Below, one piece after another: positions 7,094-12,223 of a stretch of DNA of 12,223 nucleotides. The number at the start of each line of letters is the position of its first letter. Position 1 is the first letter of the stretch. The stretch covers positions 1 through 12,223 of the forward strand of contig NW_017264876.1 of the NCBI RefSeq assembly GCF_000149955.1, written 5' to 3'. Made by a program: the position numbers and the translations under genes. Source of the stretch: Fusarium oxysporum f. sp. lycopersici 4287 (taxonomy: Eukaryota; Ascomycota; Sordariomycetes; Hypocreales; Nectriaceae). Under the pieces are notes generated by a model. It searched no databases. It was given only the letters and a program-made list of their open reading frames with translations, and had not been told where the DNA came from.

Positions 7094-7548
7094 GAGCTTC
7101 GCGAGCTCTTGACATCGCCTCCGGGCACCATTTCATTTGTCTTATCTACGACTTCTTCTCACCTCGACATTTCGGCTTCGCGAGCCTGCGATATTCCGGC
7201 CTCTGTGCCCCTCGACTTCCCGTACGACCGACTTCTGCAGCCTCGGCTGCCCAGACGACATTCGCAGCATCTTGCTGCTTGACATCGAGGGTCATCGTGC
7301 CCTCACCCTCACTCTCACCTCCGCCTGCAGTTTATCGCTGCCCCGACCGACCTCTGCAGCTTTGGCTGCCCGAACAACACAAACAGTCTTCGGCTGCTCG
7401 ACTTTCTGGGCCCTCTGGTGCCCTCGACCTTGACGCACGGACCCCACACGATTCGTTGCCCTTTTTGCAGCTCGGAAGCTGCTTGACCGATCTCTGCAGT
7501 CGCGTACTGCCCAGAGACTCTCCTCTTTCTTTCTGCAGCCTCGGCTGC
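7094..7548 (+). repeat. Array of about ten short hairpins with covarying stems
   Basis: Hairpins with different but self-complementary stems: 7094-7108 (GAGCT/AGCTC), 7174-7186 (GGCT/AGCC), 7237-7250 (GCAGCC/GGCTGC), 7264-7278 (GCAGCA/TGCTGC), 7327-7341 (GCAG/CTGC), 7356-7369 (GCAGC/GCTGC), 7384-7396 (CAGTC/GGCTG with one G-T pair), 7467-7482 (GCAGCT/AGCTGC), 7496-7510 (GCAGT/ACTGC), 7535-7548 (GCAGCC/GGCTGC). Several neighbours lie 27-29 bp apart, and CGACCTCT-like and CCCGA-like words recur between them, so this is probably a degenerate 28-bp tandem repeat in which pairing, rather than sequence, is kept. All frames are fairly open here because stop codons are rare in such C-rich DNA, so no protein is called. 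Confidence 0.65.
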
Positions 7549-8138
7549 TGCCCGGAACACGACCGGGCTTCGACAATTTGTCTCACTGGCTGAGACCACT
7601 AGACAAAACCGCTGGGGCGAAATGGTACAGAGCTTACCTGGAGACCGTGGAACGAGGCGACTACCTCATCCACAGAGCAGCGTTCTAGCCGCCTTGGGGT
7701 TTTCTCCTGCAAGGGTTTTCCCTAAGGATGCACGGTTCTAGGGTTGCAGCTACTGGCGATCTTAGGGGATCATGGACTTCCTGCCTTAGGGTATGGAAAG
7801 CTACTTGATCTATCTGTGCAAGAGAATTCTAGGCTGGAGAGGAATAGTTCCCGCTGACGGGATGACCTCTTGAAAGTAAAGCGCCTTTGTGCCGATGATA
7901 TGCTGGATGAACTAGATAGAAGCGTTGCCGGAGGGAAGCTCTGCTGAGATCAACTGTATTGATGTCCATGGGACGTGCTTCACCGACAACTACTGTAGAG
8001 CTGGCTACGAGTAGAGAGGTGCCTCTTGGGGGGATGAGTACAGAAAACGCTCGAGCATGTATACGGCTCCGACGCAAGAGGCCTTGCAGATGACCTGAGC
8101 GAGGATCAGTATGGCAGCGATTGTAGATAGTTTAGCTC

Positions 8139-8193
8139 AGCACGTCCTGTGCTCCCTTAGGAGACTTTTCGGGGCTGATGGCCCCCCCGGACG
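8139..8193 (+). other. Structured 3' end of E2
   Basis: Successive stems: AGCAC/GTGCT (8139-8153), CTCC/GGAG (8152-8163, overlapping the first by two bases), GGGGC/GCCCC (8171-8185), and a possible closing helix CGTCC (8143-8147) with GGACG (8189-8193). Not all can form at once. A folded 3' end just before the tail is usual for retroposons, where the reverse transcriptase recognises it. Confidence 0.5.
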
Positions 8194-8202
8194 AAAAATA
8201 TA

Positions 8203-8228
8203 CATAACATAACATAACATAACATAAC
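8203..8228 (+). repeat. (CATAA)n tail, about 5 copies
   Basis: Pure CATAA repeats at the 3' end of E2 run directly into the right target duplication. Simple-repeat tails replace poly(A) in many LINE and SINE families. Confidence 0.8.
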
Positions 8229-8240
8229 GGGCACCTATAT
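8226..8240 (+). repeat. 15-bp target site duplication of E2, right copy
   Basis: Exact copy of 6897-6911. Confidence 0.75.
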
Positions 8241-8356
8241 TGAATTGAATTGCATTGACTTATGTAATCCGAAAAGCAGGATTGAATTGAATTGAATTGA
8301 ATTGAATCAATAATATTGCATCAATATTGAAACCCGTTGATTGATTAGCAAGCCTG
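8241..8356 (-). repeat. hAT-A left subterminal region and left TIR
   Basis: It holds five perfect ATTGA repeats (8281-8305) and further TTGAA words, matching the ATTGAATTG repeats before the right end (2301-2316). The terminal 20 bases, 8337-8356, are identical to 2314-2333. These are probable transposase-binding sites of hAT-A. Confidence 0.7.
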
Positions 8357-9230
8357 ACAAGAAGCCTTGTATGCTGCCACGGAACAGGAGGAGAGTTGTA
8401 TTATAGTTCAGTCCTAACTTTAGTAGAGTTTATAATGAGCTTATAGCTCGGATAAATCAAGACTATACAAGTCAAAGCCAGCGATTTGCTTTAAGTAAAA
8501 TTAGCGGTTGATGGACTTCAAGTAAAACCACTCGAAATAGTTCCAATCCGATAGCGGAGTGAGCTATACCAGATATGGTAACTCGGACGGGACCCGTCCA
8601 ATTTTAGAAGGACGGGTACCCGTCCGCCTATTAGCCGCCAAGTGGGAGACGTGGCGTGCACGGGCCATGATTTCATGTATCAGGACCTGATACGGAGGGT
8701 AATTGGTACAGTATGGTTAGAAGGGCCAAGCTCTGTTATAGGGTTGAGTGCCATGATCTGATGAATCATTTCTGAATAAAATCAACAGTTATTGCTGGCT
8801 GGCTGTCACATTGTCGCGATAGACGCTGGCAAGCTAGAATCAAAACTTGACGCGCTGCTGTTAAAAATCAATTCTACCCCCTGTAAAGTGGAGTTAATTA
8901 AATCAATTGTACAACAATTGATTTTGGACTGTAGGACTAGGTTCTCACGCAGGTCGTATACGGCTTGCGTTTACTTCACGATCTTTTCTCCTCATAGAAG
9001 GTACGCTGACGGCCTCCTTTAGGCGGAAACCACATTCCACTACCTAGGTCATCTTGCATATACCGAATTAACGATTGCGCCAGTGAAAGCACAACTCCTC
9101 TGGTCCTAACCCTTGACAAAGACTTGGCCTTGCCAATCTCGGGGGTGCGCTTCATCACGTAATTCAGCCGAAGGCTGACTCTACATTAATTCATAAGTTT
9201 TCCCGAGTAATGAGGGTTTGGTGCAGACAG
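8357..9230. other. Unassigned DNA with several perfect palindromes; no gene seen
   Basis: About 870 bp with no credible coding frame. It is partly AT-rich and may be an old, decayed element. Palindromes: GAGCT-TAT-AGCTC (8437-8449), GGACGGG-A-CCCGTCC (8585-8599), GGACGGGTACCCGTCC (8610-8625), GTATCAGG-A-CCTGATAC (8677-8693), an 11-bp stem at 8900-8924 with loop ACA, and TCAGCC-GAA-GGCTGA (9164-9178). I cannot place the Helitron 5' end, which may fall in here. Confidence 0.5.
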
Positions 9231-9477
9231 GGATAAATAAGTTTCTCGGAATCTGATTGGTCCAGATTTTGTATGGCCAGCCGCGAAAGAACGCGCAACT
9301 GGCTGATGGCACCAAAAGAGTGGGGCCAATCGGTGCTGGCCCCTGAAAGGCTCACGCGGAGTGCCGGCAGCTTGCGTCCATTTGGAATTGTTTGTTTACT
9401 CAGTACTGTGCCAGTACCACGCGTTCAATTCATCTCCCCAATTCGACAGGTCTCGATATGGCCTCGTTGATTGAGTA
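9231..9477 (+). promoter_or_regulatory. Probable Helitron promoter and 5' leader
   Basis: A TATA-like GGATAAATAA lies at 9231-9240, an inverted CCAAT box (ATTGG) at 9256-9260, and a direct CCAAT at 9326-9330. The leader holds a six-codon upstream ORF ending on the main start codon. These are simple consensus matches, so confidence is limited. Confidence 0.35.
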
Positions 9478-9478
9478 A
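9458..9478 (+). other. Upstream ORF (6 codons) overlapping the Helitron start
   Basis: ATG at 9458 reads six codons to TAA at 9476-9478. That stop shares its last A with the ATG at 9478 (TAATG). Such an overlap can limit or couple translation of the main frame if the leader is transcribed through this point. Confidence 0.45.
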
Positions 9479-10048
9479 TGGATATCGGTCTCAACCCCGA
9501 AGAGCTCTCTACTGATTTACTCTTCGTTGTTTGTGCTCGTTGTGGGGAGGAGAGACCGGAGAGTGCCTTCAGAGCAAAGAGGCAGTCTGCTGGGCAAACT
9601 AAGCAATGCATAGACTGCCGTAACCAGCGCGTTTCTCATGTAAGTTCTGCCTTCCTCGTCTATAAGTCTCTTAACCCTCATCAAATGAAGCATTCTAGAT
9701 CCAAAGTCGTGCTCCAGACGCTGCGGAACATTGCACTTCGTCCATCCTCACCTGGCAGACCTGCCACGAAGAGAACCGAAGGAGATGCTGGCCTATCGCC
9801 TCCCAACGAGAGATCCGGAACCCAGCCTACATCGCCAGAGAAGCTACGGCAACTTCATACAGCTAGGAGTTTATTCGGAGAGTCAATTAGCCAGCCGCAC
9901 GTAGTGCTAGGGACGCCAATTCCACCAACCCAACAAAGCTCGCGGCTCTTCCGGGCTCTAGCTCCGTCACCGCCTGTGCAGCCAACGACCCATCCACTCG
10001 TCTCACATTCTGATCCATCTACTCTTCGAAGCAGCACACCTGGTGAAT
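9478..10048 (+). CDS. Helitron Rep/helicase, N-terminal part (partial, runs into gap)
   Basis: Probable first exons of the Helitron protein that continues after the gap. The start at 9478 has G at -3 and G at +4. Residues about 17-50 form a Cys-rich module: CARCGEERPESAF followed by QCIDCR, a C-x2-C...C-x2-C zinc-binding pattern. After it comes a Ser/Pro-rich linker rich in SPP, PTQQ and PPVQPTT motifs. A likely intron (9640-9690) would keep the frame. The frame is open into the Ns. Linkage to the downstream gene rests on position, strand and the usual presence of an N-terminal zinc module in fungal Helitron proteins; the gap prevents proof. It could also be a separate small gene. Confidence 0.6.
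9640..9690 (+). other. Possible 51-bp intron
   Basis: Donor GTAAGT at 9640, branch-like CTTAAC at 9670-9675, acceptor AAG ending at 9690. Its length is a multiple of three, so the Pro-rich frame stays open spliced or not. The stronger-looking acceptor TAG at 9698 would shift the frame and reach a stop at about 9865-9867. Confidence 0.45.
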
Positions 10049-10148
10049 NNNNNNNNNNNNNNNNNNNNNNNNNNNNNNNNNNNNNNNNNNNNNNNNNNNN
10101 NNNNNNNNNNNNNNNNNNNNNNNNNNNNNNNNNNNNNNNNNNNNNNNN
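10049..10148. other. Assembly gap (100 N)
   Basis: Exactly 100 Ns, the usual placeholder for a gap of unknown size. It interrupts the Helitron gene. Confidence 0.97.
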
Positions 10149-10320
10149 GATGGGATGGGATATTCAGTAAGGGATGACAAGGGACAGTCTCTGAATCTGA
10201 TATGACGCGATGACTATTTCAACTTGCTGCTTTCACTGATCGACCACGGAGGTACCTCAAACAATTAAGGGGTAGAGTCTGATTCGATCTAGGGGACGAA
10301 GACGAGAACGACGATAATGA
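10149..10320 (+). other. Sequence between gap and Helitron frame; possible intron end and acidic exon
   Basis: No long frame is open from the gap. A possible acceptor TCTAG ends at 10292; from there a different frame reads an acidic run (DEDENDDNDC) and stays open to TAA at 10373-10375. This looks like linker coding sequence one frame away from the main ORF. Confidence 0.4.
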
Positions 10321-12223
10321 TTGCGTGGATGGAAGCCCTCTTCGCCATCGCTTGCGGCAGCCTTCGCACAGCTAAGGCGTGGTCGCCGTGGTCCTGCCCT
10401 GGTACAAGAAGGGCGGCCAAGAAAATCTCGAAGGCAAACTCGATCGTCGATGCCGCCACGGCGTATTCGGAGTCCAGTGATAATTCCACCTGAAGAATCG
10501 GCGGTCTTTCATGCGCAAGATCCGGTGTGGAATGGCGACCTTGAGGCTTGCGCCTTGACTGGTCGCGATAAGGCAATCCTCCGCGAGTTCTGGACAAAGC
10601 TGGACAATGACCAAATGCAGTTTTGCGGTCGATGCCGGGAGTGTTGGTTCCAGATGAAGATCGATTGCGATGGCATTTGTGCGCGTTGTTATCGAAAAGA
10701 TGAGAAACGCCACCCCGACGAGCCGTACTTCTTCTCTGCGGATAATCAGCTCGACTTTGGCCCTGTACCGGCCCGGTTGCCCCAGCTTACGCCTACCGAA
10801 GAGTCTTTGATTGCTCGTGTTCACGTCCACGTGAACATTATGCTTGTGCGAGGGCAGCAGTACAAGTATCGGGGGCACGTAGTTCACTTTCTCCGTGAGG
10901 TTGGCTTAGTGTACAACCAGCTCCCGCTTCTGCCGCAGGAGTTGAACATTGTATTACTACGTCCTGCCAATACGTCGTCCCACGCAATTCTTAGTCGGCA
11001 ATTCACCCGCCAGTTCCGTGTCCGCCGCCAGCCGGTTGTCATATGGCTAGACTACCTCCGGCGCCATCATCCTGGGTATCGATGCGTCGTCATCGACGAA
11101 GAGAGGCTAAATCAATTGCCCCAAGATGGCAATGTCCTGGATGCCATCCCCCAGAGTCAGGTGGAGGCTGCGGATGTTGGACCCGAGGAAGATCAGGAGG
11201 CAGAGCCTGACCTGGAGGACGAGGCTGCAGTGCCAGACATGTTGGCAAAGGACACGGAGCTCGATGCTCTGCGGTCTATTCTCGCCGGAGAGTCGGAAGC
11301 TGATTCAGAGCTTTCCACAAGCTTCCAGGCGCAGGCGCAACACGAGCTGCAGCTCCCGAATATACGACACACACCCATTAATGAGTTCAATCGCTCTCAT
11401 GCCCTACTCTCCTTGGCGTTTCCCTGCCTCTTTCCTGACGGTAGAGCCGACTTTGTTGAACCTCGATTGCGCTCCATTGATTACAAGGATTACGTCGAGC
11501 ACGCGATGCGCTGGCACGACGGGCGTTTTGCACGCCACCCGACCTTCCGCTTCGTCGCCTTCAACACGCTAATGCGGTCACAAGCACGTTCGCGGTCCAG
11601 ATTCTTCGTGAAGCAACATGATGGGAGACAGCAGCCGCTGACGCGAGAGCAACTTATTCAGGCGCTGGAACACAGCGAGGACCCCGAGGCGCAGGCGCTG
11701 ATCAACTCGATCACAAGGCATGCGGTGTCTATTCGCGGTACGCGTCCATTCTGGAACAAAAAGAGGCAGGACCTCGAGGCCTATGCCTATAACCTTGGTT
11801 GTCCTGGTGCATTCATCACGTTTAGCCCGGCAGATTTACACTGGCGGAGTCTCTACCAGCACATGCCCCAGTATGACGACTGGCTAGCCGCCACCGAGCC
11901 GGAGAGGATGGCTCTATCGCGCCGCCTATTGCGGCAGAACCCTCACATTGCTGCTTTCCACTTCTACCGCCGATACACCCTCTTTCGGGATATCGTGCTA
12001 AGTAAGAAGTTCAGCATCACAGATTACTGGGATCGGTACGAATGGCAAGGCCGTGGTAGCCCACACAACCACGGCCTGTACTGGATGGATAATTGTCCAG
12101 GGGCCGACATGGAGGACGAAGCGGCTCGTGATGTATTTGCACGCACATGGGGATTCCACGTCACTGCCATTAACCCTGAGCCGAGTAGGACTATGCCTCA
12201 GGGTGAGGGTAATCCCCTGAGAA
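10321..12223 (+). CDS. Helitron Rep/helicase, DUF6570-like and HUH nuclease region (3' partial)
   Basis: An open frame of 634 codons runs to the window edge. Helitron proteins nick and copy single-stranded DNA by rolling-circle transposition. In order: a basic AT-hook-like GRPRKSRRQ; a Cys-rich zinc module (FCGRCRECWF, GICARCYRKD, about 10621-10701); the DUF6570-type block (LTPTEESLIARVHVHVNIM, GQQYKYRGHVVHFLREVG, LPLLPQELNIVLLRP); an acidic spacer near 11140-11340; and the Helitron N-terminal region (LLSLAFPCLFPDGRADF, HPTFRFVAFNTLMR, GCPGAFITFSPADLHW). Last is the HUH-type metal site RGSPHNHGLYW (His at 12064 and 12070). The nicking Tyr residues and Pif1-like helicase should follow beyond the window. 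First in-frame Met is 10450, but homologous proteins are longer, so an upstream exon is expected. The frame starts after TGA 10318-10320, and a shift near 10372 separates it from the acidic upstream stretch. Confidence 0.9.
   Translation, partial: MRGWKPSSPSLAAAFAQLRRGRRGPALVQEGRPRKSRRQTRSSMPPRRIRSPVIIPPEESAVFHAQDPVWNGDLEACALTGRDKAILREFWTKLDNDQMQFCGRCRECWFQMKIDCDGICARCYRKDEKRHPDEPYFFSADNQLDFGPVPARLPQLTPTEESLIARVHVHVNIMLVRGQQYKYRGHVVHFLREVGLVYNQLPLLPQELNIVLLRPANTSSHAILSRQFTRQFRVRRQPVVIWLDYLRRHHPGYRCVVIDEERLNQLPQDGNVLDAIPQSQVEAADVGPEEDQEAEPDLEDEAAVPDMLAKDTELDALRSILAGESEADSELSTSFQAQAQHELQLPNIRHTPINEFNRSHALLSLAFPCLFPDGRADFVEPRLRSIDYKDYVEHAMRWHDGRFARHPTFRFVAFNTLMRSQARSRSRFFVKQHDGRQQPLTREQLIQALEHSEDPEAQALINSITRHAVSIRGTRPFWNKKRQDLEAYAYNLGCPGAFITFSPADLHWRSLYQHMPQYDDWLAATEPERMALSRRLLRQNPHIAAFHFYRRYTLFRDIVLSKKFSITDYWDRYEWQGRGSPHNHGLYWMDNCPGADMEDEAARDVFARTWGFHVTAINPEPSRTMPQGEGNPLR

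Larger units (their letters stand above)
6912..8225 (+). mobile_element. E2: complete non-coding element, probably a non-autonomous retroposon
   Basis: E2 is about 1.3 kb, flanked by a 15-bp direct repeat (6897-6911, 8226-8240). It ends in hairpins and a (CATAA)n tail (8203-8228). A variable-length target duplication plus a simple-repeat tail is the signature of target-primed reverse transcription, as in LINEs and SINEs. No frame looks like gag, reverse transcriptase or endonuclease, so it would depend on a partner in trans. The 5' 55 bp match E1 closely, and patches of homology continue to about 7927. The middle (about 7094-7548) is a C-rich array of short hairpins absent from E1. I see no convincing A or B box, so RNA polymerase III transcription is not supported. 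It sits in the leader of hAT-A and so is younger than that insertion. Class assignment is inference; the boundaries are well supported. Confidence 0.68.
5692..8356 (-). mobile_element. hAT-A element, 5' half with left terminus, interrupted by E2
   Basis: It holds the N-terminal transposase exons (to 6667), a leader (6668-6896) and, beyond the E2 insertion, the left subterminal region (8241-8356). The end is TTGATTGATTAGCAAGCCTG at 8337-8356, identical to the right terminus at 2314-2333. Removing E2 and one copy of its 15-bp duplication leaves a leader of about 360 bp, close to the leader length of hAT-B. ATTGA repeats mirror those in the 3' half. Confidence 0.75.

Noticed and set aside
7094..7548. 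CRISPR-like array
   Set aside because: Spacing is irregular, the repeats themselves vary, the context is fungal, and no cas genes exist here.
7070..7600. Several overlapping 70-104 codon frames on both strands
   Set aside because: They arise from low stop-codon density in the C-rich hairpin array; no frame is favoured and the region is absent from E1.
8792..9022. 76-codon frame as a small gene
   Set aside because: No recognisable motif; it runs through the palindrome at 8900-8924 and has no supporting promoter or splice signals.
9640..9698. 59-bp intron using the TAG acceptor at 9698
   Set aside because: It shifts into a frame that stops near 9866, whereas the 51-bp alternative or no splicing keeps the Pro-rich frame open to the gap.
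10289..10887. Minus-strand frames of 102 and 171 codons
   Set aside because: They are shadows of the plus-strand Helitron frame, which shows clear protein motifs.
11126..11572. 148-codon plus-strand frame
   Set aside because: Out-of-frame shadow of the Helitron CDS.

Overview
The window is a transposable-element cluster from a fungal nuclear genome, most likely a filamentous ascomycete. The evidence is two BED-finger hAT transposases, a Ty1/copia fragment, a Helitron with a DUF6570-type region, and short introns of 51-95 bp with GT..AG ends. I see no host gene, tRNA or rRNA. One 100-N assembly gap lies at 10049-10148.

Layout, left to right. 1-551: 5' part, on the minus strand, of a non-coding element called E here (copy E1). 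552-691: left end of a hAT element (hAT-B), reversed. 692-2333: the 3' half of a second hAT element (hAT-A). 2334-2712: a copia RT/RNase H fragment. 2713-5683: a complete hAT-B with 22-bp inverted termini and an intact 803-codon transposase. 5684-8356: the 5' half of hAT-A on the minus strand, carrying a second E copy (E2, plus strand, 6912-8225) in its leader. 8357-9230: unassigned DNA rich in perfect palindromes. 9231-12223: promoter and first part of a Helitron Rep/helicase gene, broken by the gap and running off the window.

The pieces fit one history. hAT-A was invaded by hAT-B in the opposite orientation; the 8-bp duplication GGCGGTCC survives at 692-699 and, reverse-complemented, at 5684-5691. 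Another hAT-B copy sat in a neighbouring copia element after AGCAGGAC (2705-2712). Recombination between these two inverted hAT-B copies would invert the segment between them (692-2712). That leaves hAT-A in two pieces about 3 kb apart on opposite strands, and hAT-B with unrelated flanking octamers. Joined over a single copy of the octamer, the hAT-A exons total exactly 762 codons with no stop or frameshift, so the event looks recent.

The E family is the least familiar item. Two diverged copies share their 5' end. E2 has a 15-bp target duplication, a structured 3' end and a (CATAA)n tail, which points to target-primed retrotransposition, but it has no credible ORF. E2 carries about 450 bp of short hairpins with covarying stems that E1 lacks. 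Family assignments rest on motifs I can read in the translations; no search was run.
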